From: CAVRUD01 sp963724285
GTDB lineage: Bacteria; Chloroflexota; Chloroflexia; Thermomicrobiales; UBA6265
Direction: 5' to 3'
Assembly (NCBI GenBank): GCA_963724285.1
Contig: CAVRUD010000005.1
Location: forward strand, 62,001 to 126,000
DNA length: 64,000 nucleotides
Position 1 is the stretch's first letter, and each line of letters opens with the position of its first letter. Shown here piece by piece: positions 25,989 through 35,730 of the stretch. The translations under genes and the position numbers were made by a program. A model generated the notes under the pieces. The model ran no database searches. It worked only from the letters and a program-made list of their open reading frames with translations, and was not told the DNA's origin.

Positions 25989-26732
25989 ACGTCCCGTCGC
26001 CTGTATCCAGTGGGAGCGCCACCAATCCACGTGCGGCATACCGCTCCGCTCCGCGGTGCGAACCATTTCCCCGACATCGAGCGGGATTCGGCGCAGTTCG
26101 ATGCCGATTCCGCGATCACCATCTTCAAGGACAGCGAACTCGGCCCACGCCACGTTCTGATTGACCGGAAGTCCATCGGTTCCCGGCCCGACGCCCGGCA
26201 GTCCGACGCTGCCTGGATTGATAAACGTCGTCGCGCCGAGCCGGCGCACCATTTGGACATGGGTATGGCCGCCGGCCATAACGGCCGCGTCCCCGCCGAT
26301 CAGCGCTAATACCTCCGCATCAGGCGTAGCCGGTCCAATCACGTCTTCGAATGAGCGTGGCGATCCGTGGAAGCAGCGGAGTCTCTGGCCACTGCCGAGA
26401 TCGAGGTCCAGTGTGATGGGGGACTCGCCAACCTGGGCGATTTCGCTCGGTGTGAGCACGGACAATGTCCAGTCGAGGATGTCCTGACTTGGTCCTGGCG
26501 ACGGCGTTATCGCATCGGACGGCTCATCGAGCAGCCACGCGTCGGTGTTGCCACGGATGACCGCGCAGTTGGCCTCCTTGAGCAGGCGCAGAACGTCGCT
26601 GGGTTGGGGACCAAGCACCACCACATCGCCGAGGCACACGATCCTGTCGAGGTGATCTGCGGATAGCTCGCCCAGAACCGTCCGGAGTGCCTCGGCATTG
26701 CCATGAATATCCGCGATCAATCCGATTCGCAT
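25980..26732 (-). CDS. YfcE/MJ0936-like metallophosphoesterase
   Basis: 250 aa of calcineurin-like fold. Metal-binding motifs in order: MRIGLIADIHGNAEAL (DxH), IVCLGDVVVLGPQP (GDxxxxGP), VIRGNTDAW (GNxD in place of GNHD), GSPRSFED, and GGHTHVQMVRR (GHTH), followed by FINPGSVGLPG. The start at 26732 aligns with the first strand; the longer frame to 26774 adds nothing conserved. Members hydrolyse phosphodiesters of small molecules or act in nucleotide turnover. It is divergent from the small gene and amidase at 26856. Confidence 0.88.
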   Translation of the reverse strand: MRIGLIADIHGNAEALRTVLGELSADHLDRIVCLGDVVVLGPQPSDVLRLLKEANCAVIRGNTDAWLLDEPSDAITPSPGPSQDILDWTLSVLTPSEIAQVGESPITLDLDLGSGQRLRCFHGSPRSFEDVIGPATPDAEVLALIGGDAAVMAGGHTHVQMVRRLGATTFINPGSVGLPGVGPGTDGLPVNQNVAWAEFAVLEDGDRGIGIELRRIPLDVGEMVRTAERSGMPHVDWWRSHWIQATGRSG

Positions 26733-26855
26733 CTCCCCTACCTTCGTCCCCTCTTGACGTTCTCGTGGATTCAAGCGCTTGACCAGAACAACGTTCCGGG
26801 CAAAGATCCGAACTGAACACGACCGTTCGGCTCAGTCTTGCCCAGGAGCACCTTT

Positions 26856-27035
26856 GTGGACCACTCCCCTACGTCGGATGTCGACGAGCAAACCCCAGAA
26901 TCCGAACTTCGCCATCGACTTCAGCACGGCCAAACCGATCTTGATAACGCCATCGCTCTCTTGCGTTCGATGAAGCTCGAAGACACACCACCGGCGGCGA
27001 TCTTTGATCCGGGCTGGGACGAAGTCAATTCATGA
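26856..27035 (+). CDS. small protein coupled to amidase
   Basis: 59 aa beginning at a GTG with AGGAG 7 bases upstream; its stop overlaps the amidase ATG by 4 bases. It is acidic and helical, ending IFDPGWDEVNS. Position and size recall the small accessory subunits (GatC, AtzG) that accompany GatA/AtzE-type amidases, but sequence similarity is not strong enough to name it. An obligate partner of the amidase is the most likely role. Confidence 0.65.
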   Translation: MDHSPTSDVDEQTPESELRHRLQHGQTDLDNAIALLRSMKLEDTPPAAIFDPGWDEVNS

Positions 27036-28414
27036 ATGCCATCAGCGACCTCACGTACCTTACCGCGATCGATCTGAGCCGGCGCTTCCGAGCCGGGGTG
27101 ACCACCCCAACGGAGGTCGTTACCGCTGCTCTGAACCGGATTGTCAAGACGGAACCGACGCTTCACGCATACGTGGACGTCTTTACCGAATCGGCGATAA
27201 CGCAGGCGGCAGAGGCAGATAAGGCATTGCGGTCCGGTAGGCCGATTGGACCGCTGCACGGCATACCGTTCGGCGTCAAAGACATCGTCGATATGGTCGG
27301 AGTCCGTACCCAGTGCGGTTCGCCGGGGAGGGCGAATGCCGCTCCTGCAACCCAGGACGCGGCAGTCGTCACACGGTTGCGGGCGGCCGGGGCGATCCCG
27401 ATCGGCAAGACGGTGACGCAGGAATACGCCGCCGGCGTGGTCAGCGCACCGGCGCGTAACCCCTGGGATCCCGATCGGATACCGGGCGGCAGCTCGGGAG
27501 GGTCGGCGGCCTCGGTTGCCGCGGGCGGCTGTGTCGCGGCGCTTGGGACGGATACCGGCGGCAGTATCCGGATTCCGGCCAGCGTCACCGGGACGGTCGG
27601 GCTCAAGCCGACCTATGGCGTCGTGCCGTGCAGCGGCATCTTTCCGCTGGCATGGTCGCTCGATACCGCCGGACCGATCGCCCGGGACGTGGCGGATGCC
27701 GAACTCGTCTTCAACGTCTTACGGGACGATTCCAACCAGCCGCTGTGGTCCGACGAGGCAAACGGATCGCTGGCCGGAATCCGGGTCGGTGTGCCGCGCC
27801 CGCACTTCTTCCAGCACCTTCAGCCGGACGTCAACGCGGCAGTCGAAGAGGCGCTGGGCGTCCTTCGCGGTCTTGGTGCGACCTTGATCGATCTCAAGTG
27901 GGACGAGGCCGCTCATGCCCGGGCGGTGAGCGTGATCGTCTCCCGTGCCGAGTTGAGTGAGGTCCATGCCGAGTCCTACCGGCAGAACCCTGAGGGGTTT
28001 GGTCCGGATATCCGGTCGCGGCTGGCGGTGGCGGATGCCCTCCCGGCTCGCGAATACGTGCTGGCCCTGCGGGTGCGGGCAATGATCAATCGGTCCATTG
28101 CCACACTCTACCGGGACCACGATCTGGACGTCCTGGTGACGCCGACGCTGTGCGCCACGGCCGCCCGGGCCGACAACCTGACGGTGGAGTTACCCGACGG
28201 CGAGACGCCCGTCTTTCTGGCGTACACAATGCTGACAATGCCGTTCAACGCCACCGGTCAACCGGTTCTCTCGCTGCCGTGTGGCTTCGATCGGGACGGT
28301 CTGCCGGTAGGTCTACAGATTGTCGGACGTCCTCACGACGAACGGCACCTTTGTCGAATTGGACGGACGTATGAACTGGCCGCGGGCTGGCACCTTCGCC
28401 ATCCGTCAATCTAG
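27032..28414 (+). CDS. amidase-signature family hydrolase (GatA/AtzE-like)
   Basis: 460 aa. The Ser-cisSer-Lys triad is present: Lys in IPFGVKDIVD, the cis-Ser in PGGSSGGSAASVAAG, and the nucleophilic Ser in GTDTGGSIRIPAS. GatB is not encoded nearby, so it is more likely an amidase or biuret/allophanate-type hydrolase than part of the tRNA amidotransferase. It is translationally coupled to the small gene upstream, which supports a two-subunit enzyme. Confidence 0.88.
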   Translation: MNAISDLTYLTAIDLSRRFRAGVTTPTEVVTAALNRIVKTEPTLHAYVDVFTESAITQAAEADKALRSGRPIGPLHGIPFGVKDIVDMVGVRTQCGSPGRANAAPATQDAAVVTRLRAAGAIPIGKTVTQEYAAGVVSAPARNPWDPDRIPGGSSGGSAASVAAGGCVAALGTDTGGSIRIPASVTGTVGLKPTYGVVPCSGIFPLAWSLDTAGPIARDVADAELVFNVLRDDSNQPLWSDEANGSLAGIRVGVPRPHFFQHLQPDVNAAVEEALGVLRGLGATLIDLKWDEAAHARAVSVIVSRAELSEVHAESYRQNPEGFGPDIRSRLAVADALPAREYVLALRVRAMINRSIATLYRDHDLDVLVTPTLCATAARADNLTVELPDGETPVFLAYTMLTMPFNATGQPVLSLPCGFDRDGLPVGLQIVGRPHDERHLCRIGRTYELAAGWHLRHPSI

Positions 28415-28468
28415 CGTCGTCGGAATCTCACATGTGAAGACCAGCAACACCATCCAACAGGGTTGAAA

Positions 28469-28687
28469 ATGAGCAGTTCGCAGTCATCGAATCGGGCGCA
28501 GCGCGCGGCCCAGGCCCGTGCGAATCTGGTCGCCGCTCTTCGCGAGTGTTGCCTTCTGGCCGACGCTGTCGAAAGCCTAGAGGGTTCCGATCTCCTCGAA
28601 GCGCTTGACGCCATCGACGGCATCCGCTTTGTCATGGCCGAGTCCGGCCAACTCCTACAGGGCGTCGTCCGCGGTTTCGACGGATAG
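28469..28687 (+). CDS. small hypothetical protein
   Basis: 72 aa starting MSSSQSSNRAQRAAQARANL, rich in Ala, Arg and Leu and predicted to be two amphipathic helices. It has no recognised family. The ATG at 28469 has a weak AGGG upstream. It lies between the amidase and the glycosylase genes on the same strand. Confidence 0.45.
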   Translation: MSSSQSSNRAQRAAQARANLVAALRECCLLADAVESLEGSDLLEALDAIDGIRFVMAESGQLLQGVVRGFDG

Positions 28688-28857
28688 TCACTCGCCGCAT
28701 GCATTGACGAAGATTCTCGCGAAAGCGACGCTGGCCCAGAACGAGACCTGGGCCCCTAACTTGCATGGGCCAACCAGCCAGCGGGTTCTTGGTAGCTCCG
28801 GCGCTCTGCTGGTCCCTGTTATGGCGGAACGCTCTGAATGCGGGCGAGGGGCGATCA

Positions 28858-29517
28858 ATGCAGCAGTTCGACATTGACAAGGTACTGGCAAATATTCGCG
28901 TGGCTGTTGAACCGTTTCCGAAAGCGGCGATGTTCGAGTTGGCCGAGCGCGGATATTCGACGCCGTTCCAACAGCTGGTAGCCTGTATGATCTCGATCAG
29001 GACCAGGGATGAGGAGAGCCTTCCGATCAGCGAGCGGCTCTTCACACACGCCCCGACGCCCGAAGCGGTCGCCGCGCTGTCACCCGATGAGATCGGCGCC
29101 CTCATCCGGCCGTCAACATTCTATGAGCGAAAGGCGGTGCAGATACGCGCGTTGGCCAAGCGTGTGCGCGACGAGTTCGGCGGCGACCTGCCCTGCGATG
29201 AAGAGACGTTGCGCTCGTTCGCCGGCGTGGGCATCAAATGCGCCAACCTGGCCCTCGGAATCGCCTGCGGCAAGCCGGTGATCAGTGTCGATATCCACGT
29301 CCATCGGGTCTGCAACCGGTGGGGATACGTGCGAACGTCATCGCCCGAGCGCACCCACGACACATTGAGTCGCATCCTGCCGGAGCGCCACCGCGTCGAA
29401 ATCAACGCCCTGCTTGTTCCATTCGGGAAGCACATTTGCACCGGTGTGGCGCCGAGGTGCTCGGCCTGCCCGGTCGAGGTCTGGTGTCAAAAGGTTGGCG
29501 TTACGTCGCATCGGTAG
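28858..29517 (+). CDS. endonuclease III-like DNA glycosylase
   Basis: 219 aa with the HhH-GPD fold. It has FQQLVACMISIRTRDEES, the helix-hairpin-helix with catalytic Lys (RSFAGVGIKCANLALGIA), and the catalytic Asp in VISVDIHVHRVCNRWG. A [4Fe-4S] loop of form C-x6-C-x2-C-x5-C is seen in CTGVAPRCSACPVEVWC. Such enzymes excise oxidised pyrimidines in base-excision repair. The hairpin motif is FAGVGIK instead of the usual LPGVGRK, so it may be a paralogue of canonical Nth. GAGGGG lies before the ATG. Confidence 0.88.
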   Translation: MQQFDIDKVLANIRVAVEPFPKAAMFELAERGYSTPFQQLVACMISIRTRDEESLPISERLFTHAPTPEAVAALSPDEIGALIRPSTFYERKAVQIRALAKRVRDEFGGDLPCDEETLRSFAGVGIKCANLALGIACGKPVISVDIHVHRVCNRWGYVRTSSPERTHDTLSRILPERHRVEINALLVPFGKHICTGVAPRCSACPVEVWCQKVGVTSHR

Positions 29518-29626
29518 CGGCATCGTCGAGTCGAGCAACTCGGCCATCAGATTTCTGGCAAGATGCACCGTACGAGCATTGCAGCACCGGACACGGTCTA
29601 AGGGTCAGCGGAACAGGACCAAGGGT

Positions 29627-30961
29627 TTGGCGAGCGCGGCAGGAATCGACACGGAGATAGACCAACTCCAACGGGCGCCCGCCGAATCCGGTCACGGCCA
29701 GCAACCCAAACAGCCAAATGACCACCGTGAGACGACAGGCGCGCTTGCAGCCTTCGGCTCACGTCCGTTCGCCTGGTTCTGGCCGTGCCTCGTCACCTCG
29801 TTGACCGGCGTCTGGGTGCGGATCACCGCACTGGGCTATCTGGTCTATGACCTGACCGACAATGAGCTCCTTCTCGGCCTTGTCAGCTTTGCAAACGCCG
29901 CCCCGGTGTTGATTGCCTCCCCGATCGCCGGCGCGATTCTCGATCGTGTCGATCGCCGCCGGGTGCTCCAGGCCGTCCAGATAACCCAAGGTCTGTCGAT
30001 ATTTGTGCTGGCGACGCTCGTCGCTACCGACCGCATTGCGGTCTGGCAGGTCCTGATCATCGCGGCGATCATCGGGTTTGCCTCCGGTTTCGACTGGCCC
30101 GCGCGCCTGGCGACAATCCCGCTACTCGTCGACAACCATCAACTGAAGAGTGCTGTTGCCCTCACCGCAGCGGCGTTCAATGGTTCGCGCATCATCGGAC
30201 CGGCCATTGGTGGAGTACTGGCCGGGACGATCGGGATAGCCGCTTGCTTCTTCTTGAATGCCGCGCTGTATCTGCCGCTGGTGCTGGTGCTGGCGTTCAT
30301 TCCGCTGCGTGCCCAACCGGCCCGCGAGAAAGCCGCAAGCGCGAAACCAGTGTCATTCCGCGCCAATGCGACCGGCGAAATCGCCGAGGGATACCGGTAC
30401 ATCTGGCGTACGCCCACGATACGCGGCTTGCTTTCGGTCGATATTGTGCCGCTTGCGTTCGGAATCTCCTACTTCACGCTGGCGCCAGCCGTGGCCAAGG
30501 ACGTGCTCGGTCTCGGCGAGACCGGACTGGGCATCCTATTGGCGTGCAACGGAATCGGTTCCCTGGCGGGTACGCTGCTTGTCGCCCTGATGACTGGAGT
30601 CCGGCGCCGGGGCTTCCTGATAGTAACTGGCGTTGGTCTGTTTGGCGTAACCATCGTGCTCTACGCCCTTTCTTCGAACGTTCTGCTCTCGTGCCTCCTA
30701 ATTGGTCTCCTCGGCCTCATTGCGTCGACGTATGCCACGCTCAATGACACGCTCGTTCAGACGCTCGTCGATGACTCCTACCGTGGGCGTGTCCTGTCCG
30801 TCTACTCGATGCTGTGGGGTTTGACTCCCATCGGTGGACTGATTGGCGGCGCTATGGCGAACGTCGTTGGTGTCCAGTCCGCGCTCATCATCAACGGCTT
30901 CCTTGTCCTCCTCTACGTGCCGGTGCTCTACCGATTCACCCCTGTTCCGCAGATCGACTAA
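29627..30961 (+). CDS. MFS transporter (EntS/MFS_3-like)
   Basis: About 444 aa with 10 to 12 membrane helices, beginning at FAWFWPCLVTSLTGVWVR. MFS loop features are seen in AGAILDRVDRRRVLQAVQIT (between helices 2 and 3) and in the matching second-half segment. The domain resembles multidrug or siderophore exporters of the EntS class. The start is uncertain: the frame is open from 29414 but overlaps the glycosylase gene, and the TTG at 29627 is the first codon giving a sensible cytoplasmic N-terminus. The cargo is unknown. Confidence 0.75.
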   Translation: MASAAGIDTEIDQLQRAPAESGHGQQPKQPNDHRETTGALAAFGSRPFAWFWPCLVTSLTGVWVRITALGYLVYDLTDNELLLGLVSFANAAPVLIASPIAGAILDRVDRRRVLQAVQITQGLSIFVLATLVATDRIAVWQVLIIAAIIGFASGFDWPARLATIPLLVDNHQLKSAVALTAAAFNGSRIIGPAIGGVLAGTIGIAACFFLNAALYLPLVLVLAFIPLRAQPAREKAASAKPVSFRANATGEIAEGYRYIWRTPTIRGLLSVDIVPLAFGISYFTLAPAVAKDVLGLGETGLGILLACNGIGSLAGTLLVALMTGVRRRGFLIVTGVGLFGVTIVLYALSSNVLLSCLLIGLLGLIASTYATLNDTLVQTLVDDSYRGRVLSVYSMLWGLTPIGGLIGGAMANVVGVQSALIINGFLVLLYVPVLYRFTPVPQID

Positions 30962-31067
30962 TGCGCTCTGCGGAGTGCCGTAGGCCGCGGCTTGTGCGAC
31001 GATGCCGAGAGTTAACTGCTGTGGAGATGCTTCCAGATAACGACGTCCTGTTGCCGACATTGGGGAG

Positions 31068-32279
31068 ATGGGCTGTACCGTGTTCACTGACAAGACTCTC
31101 GCGTTCGCCGAAGAGCTGACCTCGATGCTGCTCGGCCTTGACGCGCTCTACGCGGCAGAGCAGGGGCATGGCGAGCGAGGATCGGGCGGGGACATCGAGC
31201 GCCTCGTCGTCCTCAACATGTCGACTCGGCACCAGCCATCGCCGCTGTCGTCATATGCCGAAGCCCGGGCGCGGTTTGGAGATCTGCGAGTGTTGGCAGC
31301 GGAGCTTCCGGAGCCTGACCGCAGGCTGTATTACGGCCAGGTCTGTAGTAGTGCGACTGCATTCGCGACGTGGCGAGAATCTGGACTGCCGTTCGATCGC
31401 CAGATTTCCGACTTCCTGCACGTACCAGCCGCTCCAGCGAGTGATGCCCAGTTGGACGACCTCCGACGAAGCATGCGGACGCTGCTCACGGATCTCGGCT
31501 ATGCGGGCGGCCTCGACGCCCAGTTCGCCGCCTGGGAAGAAAAGCTCCGCGTCCCGGCCGATGAAGTCAAAGGCGTCCTGACTGACCTGCTGGCCGACTG
31601 CTGGGATCGCACCGAAGAGATCATGGAGATTCCAGCCAGCCGGGACGACTACATGCAGGTCGAAACCACGTCCGGCGTGCCCTACAACGCCATGTGCGAT
31701 TTCAGCCGCCGTCTGATCCGGCTCAACATCGATCCCGTCCTGACGATCCCTGGCCTCCGCCACCTTGCGGTCCATGAGGGGTGTCCCGGCCACTATGTTC
31801 AGTTCAAGCGGCGCGAAGTCGGCTACGCCCGTGGAACTACCCCGGCAGATGGACTCCTTTCAGTCGTGAATACGGCGAGTTCCACCACATTTGAGGGCAT
31901 CGCCGATGTCGGCGTCGACGTGATCGGCTGGCGAACGGACCTGGACGGCCGGCTCGGCGAGTTGTTGGCCCGCTACCGTTCTGGCCTGGGCACGCGCGCG
32001 GCCTGGCGCCTCCACAACGAGGGGTGGCCAGCTGATAAGGTTCGAGACGAGCTTCAGCGCGACGCCCTCGTTGGCGGGGAGGGCTGGGTCGAGGCCCGGA
32101 TGCGATTCATCGCGCGGCACGATCGAGCGGCGCTGATCTGGTCGTACTGGCACGGCGCTCCGAGCGTATCTGCGGTCTGGGAACAGGTCCGGTTAGACCC
32201 CGAGCGCCGGACCCCGTACTTCGACTACATCTACGGCCGAATGCATTCGCCGCAGAGCATCGCCCTCTTCCAAGCGTGA
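31068..32279 (+). CDS. DUF885-family putative metallopeptidase
   Basis: 403 aa, soluble. The family signature HEGCPGH (in HLAVHEGCPGHYVQF) provides likely metal ligands, with a second conserved Glu in SSTTFEGIADVGVDV. Many DUF885 proteins are larger (about 550 aa) and exported; this one has no signal peptide. The start is ambiguous: GGGGAG directly abuts the ATG at 31068, and a GTG at 31080 is an alternative. Substrate unknown. Confidence 0.7.
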   Translation: MGCTVFTDKTLAFAEELTSMLLGLDALYAAEQGHGERGSGGDIERLVVLNMSTRHQPSPLSSYAEARARFGDLRVLAAELPEPDRRLYYGQVCSSATAFATWRESGLPFDRQISDFLHVPAAPASDAQLDDLRRSMRTLLTDLGYAGGLDAQFAAWEEKLRVPADEVKGVLTDLLADCWDRTEEIMEIPASRDDYMQVETTSGVPYNAMCDFSRRLIRLNIDPVLTIPGLRHLAVHEGCPGHYVQFKRREVGYARGTTPADGLLSVVNTASSTTFEGIADVGVDVIGWRTDLDGRLGELLARYRSGLGTRAAWRLHNEGWPADKVRDELQRDALVGGEGWVEARMRFIARHDRAALIWSYWHGAPSVSAVWEQVRLDPERRTPYFDYIYGRMHSPQSIALFQA

Positions 32280-32659
32280 GCACACGGGGCAACATCGGAC
32301 TGTGGCTGGGACGTGATCGAGACGAAGTCGTGATTACAACCGTAAACGACATATCCCAACAAATCAAGACAACCAGGCCGATAATCCTAGCCACAAACAA
32401 TCGACAACCCAAATCACCTTCCCACAGCGCTGCGCACCACCTAGCAAGCCAGCTACAGCATTGCAACGTCGAGGACGAACCGAGATCCGCCACGATCGCT
32501 CAACCAGATGACACAAAGACCCGGCTGGCAGCATCTCTTGGCATAGCGAGGCGCTACCAGCCAACGGCTCTAAGGGCTCACGGCGCCAGGTATATCTCGT
32601 TGAAGGTACGCAAAGATATCGTCGAAGCTCCCGCTCTCATCGGTGTCGGTTCTGTTGGA
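32280..32659. other. lower-GC spacer without a supported gene
   Basis: About 380 bp, visibly richer in A and T than the flanks (for example 32330-32420). One frame is open through it into the following ORF, but the translation is low-complexity-free yet unlike its neighbours in codon use and has no motif. I see no tRNA, terminator or repeat. Confidence 0.4.
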
Positions 32660-33139
32660 ATGACTTCTGGAGCAACTGCATCTCCGGGAACGCTCGCCAT
32701 CGGTCTCTGGACTCAGTACATCGACCCTCGATTGGCGGTTCCCCTCCTGCATCCGGTTCGCAGAGAACCGGCCACAGCCGATGTAGCATTGGCGATCTGC
32801 CCTACACTAGTCGGAAGCCTACTCATCGGTGAGTTTGGGGGATATGTCGTTTTGACGTGGTCCGCCGACTTGGTTGCGGCCGAGCTTGCGGGACTCGGTC
32901 TGTGGACCGCGGCGCTCCCCGATCGCCTGGAGCGGATCGGACCCTGGGAGGATCCGGTCGTCCAGCGTGCCACCGAACTCGACTTTGGGGTGCAGCATCC
33001 ATCCGACCTCGTGCTTCGCGCCAGATGGGCGGGCAACGCCGGTGACGAACGCGGCATCTCGACCCTGAACGCCCTCGTTTCAACAATCGCTTCGTTGCTG
33101 AATATCCCGGCTGATCAGGTGGCAAATTCGCCAGACTGA
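32660..33139 (+). CDS. hypothetical protein
   Basis: About 159 aa from the ATG at 32660 (MTSGATASPGTLAIGLWTQY). The sequence has mixed alpha/beta character with VALAICPTLVGSLLIGEFGG and VVLTWSADLVAAELAGLGLW, and no signal peptide. The frame is open back to 32276, but codon use changes in that part. I do not recognise a family. Stop-to-uvrC spacing is 72 bp. Confidence 0.45.
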   Translation: MTSGATASPGTLAIGLWTQYIDPRLAVPLLHPVRREPATADVALAICPTLVGSLLIGEFGGYVVLTWSADLVAAELAGLGLWTAALPDRLERIGPWEDPVVQRATELDFGVQHPSDLVLRARWAGNAGDERGISTLNALVSTIASLLNIPADQVANSPD

Positions 33140-33211
33140 GGGTAGCCAAAGTCTGTATACTTATGTCACGCTATATCGTGAATTCGTCGGCAGACCCGGT
33201 ACACTTCCACC

Positions 33212-35071
33212 ATGCCTACACTCCAGCCCAAACCCGACTTTTCCAACCGACTCTCCGCCCTTGCCGCGGCTCCTGGCGTCTACCTCATGAAGGACGCTGA
33301 CGGCACCATCATCTACGTCGGTAAAGCCATCGCCCTGCGCAACCGGGTCCGCTCCTACTTCCAGTCCAGCCGTGGCATGGACCCCAAAACCCGCGAACTC
33401 GTCTCCCACATCACCGATTTCGAGGTGATCCGAACCGACACGGCGACGGAAGCCCTGATTCTCGAAAACGAGCTCATCAAGAAGCACCTGCCGAAGTACA
33501 ACGTCATGTTGAAAGACAGCAAGACGTATCCGTACCTCAAGATCACCGATGAAGAATGGCCACGGGTGATCTCAACGCGCCGCATCGTCAAGGACGGAGG
33601 CCGCTACTTCGGTCCCTATACCTCCGCCGGCTCCGCCTACAAGACGCTCAATTTACTCAACCGGCTCTTCCCGTATCGCAAATGCGAGAAGAAGATCACC
33701 GGCCACGACGAAAGCTGCCTCTACTACCACATGCACCAGTGCACCGCCCCCTGCATCTCGGCGGTGGACCGGGAGACCTATCTGCAGGCGGTCGACGGCG
33801 CGGCCCTCTTCCTCTCCGGCCGAGGCGACGAGATTCTCGCCCCCCTTGAAGAGGAGATGCAGCAGGCATCGGACGCCTGGAACTTCGAGCGCGCCGCCGA
33901 AGTCCGCGACCGAATCACCGCCGTCCAGCACGTCCTGGAGCGGCAGAAGATCGTCAGCCCTAAAGGGACCAATGCCGATATCGTCGCCGTCGCTCAGGGG
34001 GCGGGCGGCGATGCCGGCGTCCAGGTAGGCTTCCTGCGCAATGGCAAGATCCTCGGCTCCGAGTTCTTCCCGATGACGGCGTCAATCGCGGACGGTCCCG
34101 ATCAGATCCTGAGCGGCTTTGTCTCGCAGTTCTACTCCGAGGCCGCCGCGGTTCCTCCCCTCCTCTATCTGCAATACCCGTTGCCCAACGGAGAAGCCGA
34201 GGTCATCGAGGAGTGGCTGCGCGACCGGCGTAGCGGCAAGGTTGAGATCGTCGTTCCCCAGCGTGGAGACCGCCGCAAGCTTGTCGAGATGGTCGCCAAG
34301 AGCGCCGAGGAGAACCTGGAACAGAGCCGGCTCAAGTACCTGACCGACGAGATGAAGATGACCGCGGCGCTGACCGAGCTCGCCGACGCGCTCGATCTGC
34401 CCCGCCTCCCCCGCCGGATCGAGTGTTTCGACATCTCCAACATCCAGGGAACCAACCCTGTCGCCAGCATGGTCGTCTTCGTCGACGCCAAACCGGCCAA
34501 GAAGGAATACCGCAAATTTGCGATCAAGACGGTCGTCGGCGCGAACGACTTCGCGATGATGCACGAGGTCATCGCCCGCCGGTTCCGCCGCGCCGCCGAG
34601 GCACTTGATGGCGAAGGTGACGGCGAGTCGGATGGCAAGTGGGCCACACTTCCGGATCTCGTCATCGTGGACGGCGGCAAGGGACAGCTCAACGCCGCAC
34701 TGGCGGCACTGGAAGAGGTCGGCATGACCGGCCAGGCAATCGTCGGGCTGGCCAAAGAGAACGAAGAGCTTTACCTGCCCGGGCAGAGCGACCCGGTCAT
34801 TCTTCCCCGGGACGCCCAGTCGCTCTTCCTGGTCCAGCGGGTCCGGGACGAGGCACACCGATTTGCGGTCACCTTCCACCGGCAAAAGCGAGGCAAAGTC
34901 AGCCTGCACTCCAAACTCGACGATGTTCCCGGCGTTGGACCAAAGAAGCGGGCGGCCCTCATAAAGCGGTTTGGCAGCCTACAAGGCGTTCGCGCGGCGC
35001 CGATCGACGAACTCACCGCGGTTACCGGCATCAACGCCGAACTTGCAGAGCGTATAAAGGCCACGATCTGA
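33212..35071 (+). CDS. uvrC: excinuclease ABC subunit C
   Basis: 619 aa, the expected size. The N-terminal GIY-YIG nuclease (YLMKDADGTIIYVGKAIALR) makes the 3' incision in nucleotide-excision repair. Downstream are the Cys-rich region (CEKKITGHDESCLYYHMHQC), the UvrB-binding UVR motif (about residues 208-242), the RNase H-like C-terminal nuclease (RIECFDISNIQGTNPVASMV; DLVIVDGGKGQLNAAL) and tandem HhH motifs (LDDVPGVGPKKRAALIKRFG). Its stop overlaps the tsaC ATG by one base. Confidence 0.96.
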   Translation: MPTLQPKPDFSNRLSALAAAPGVYLMKDADGTIIYVGKAIALRNRVRSYFQSSRGMDPKTRELVSHITDFEVIRTDTATEALILENELIKKHLPKYNVMLKDSKTYPYLKITDEEWPRVISTRRIVKDGGRYFGPYTSAGSAYKTLNLLNRLFPYRKCEKKITGHDESCLYYHMHQCTAPCISAVDRETYLQAVDGAALFLSGRGDEILAPLEEEMQQASDAWNFERAAEVRDRITAVQHVLERQKIVSPKGTNADIVAVAQGAGGDAGVQVGFLRNGKILGSEFFPMTASIADGPDQILSGFVSQFYSEAAAVPPLLYLQYPLPNGEAEVIEEWLRDRRSGKVEIVVPQRGDRRKLVEMVAKSAEENLEQSRLKYLTDEMKMTAALTELADALDLPRLPRRIECFDISNIQGTNPVASMVVFVDAKPAKKEYRKFAIKTVVGANDFAMMHEVIARRFRRAAEALDGEGDGESDGKWATLPDLVIVDGGKGQLNAALAALEEVGMTGQAIVGLAKENEELYLPGQSDPVILPRDAQSLFLVQRVRDEAHRFAVTFHRQKRGKVSLHSKLDDVPGVGPKKRAALIKRFGSLQGVRAAPIDELTAVTGINAELAERIKATI

Positions 35072-35730
35072 TGAGCGAATCAACGAAGACATCCACATTG
35101 ACGCCGGTTCTTGACGCCGAGGACTCGGACGCAGTCGAAGACGCCGCGGCCATCGTCCGCCGCGGCGGGATCGTTGTCCTCCCGACCGATACGGTCTACG
35201 GCGTCGGGGGCAGCCTCGACCATCCAGCCGCCCTGGATCGCATCTTCGCCTGCAAGGGTCGTCCGCTTGGCCAGACGCTGCCGGTGCTGCTGGGTTCGTT
35301 CTCCTCCCTGGAGCGAGTCGCGACTGAACCGTCGTTAGCTGTGCAGCGGTTGATGGAGTTCTATTGGCCTGGCGCCCTAACGATCGTTATCCCTGCAAGG
35401 CCCGGATTGCCAAGTGCGGTCGTCGGCCCCGGGGAGACGGTCGGAGTACGGGTGCCGGCGGATCGATCGGCGCGGGCATTGATCGACCTGGCAGGTGGTG
35501 CGCTCGCCGTCACGAGCGCCAATCGCTCCGGCGCACCGCCCGCCCTCGATGCCGCATCCGCCATTCGCGCCCTTGGCGGCACGGTCGACGCGATCCTCGA
35601 CGGCGGCCCTATGATCGGCAGCACGGCGTCGACGGTGGTCCGGACGACGGGAACGACCTTGGAGATCCTTCGCGCAGGCTCGATCGATCCCGACGACATC
35701 CAGCAGGTCTGGGCAGGCGAAACCGAGTGA
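35071..35730 (+). CDS. tsaC: threonylcarbamoyl-AMP synthase
   Basis: 219 aa of the Sua5/YrdC family, which makes threonylcarbamoyl-AMP from threonine, bicarbonate and ATP for t6A37 tRNA modification. Signatures: VRRGGIVVLPTDTVYGVGGS, FACKGRPLGQTLPVLL, FYWPGALTIVIPA and LAVTSANRSGAPP. It lacks the extra C-terminal Sua5 domain, so it is the short TsaC/YrdC form. It is coupled to uvrC through a TGATG overlap. Confidence 0.93.
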   Translation: MSESTKTSTLTPVLDAEDSDAVEDAAAIVRRGGIVVLPTDTVYGVGGSLDHPAALDRIFACKGRPLGQTLPVLLGSFSSLERVATEPSLAVQRLMEFYWPGALTIVIPARPGLPSAVVGPGETVGVRVPADRSARALIDLAGGALAVTSANRSGAPPALDAASAIRALGGTVDAILDGGPMIGSTASTVVRTTGTTLEILRAGSIDPDDIQQVWAGETE

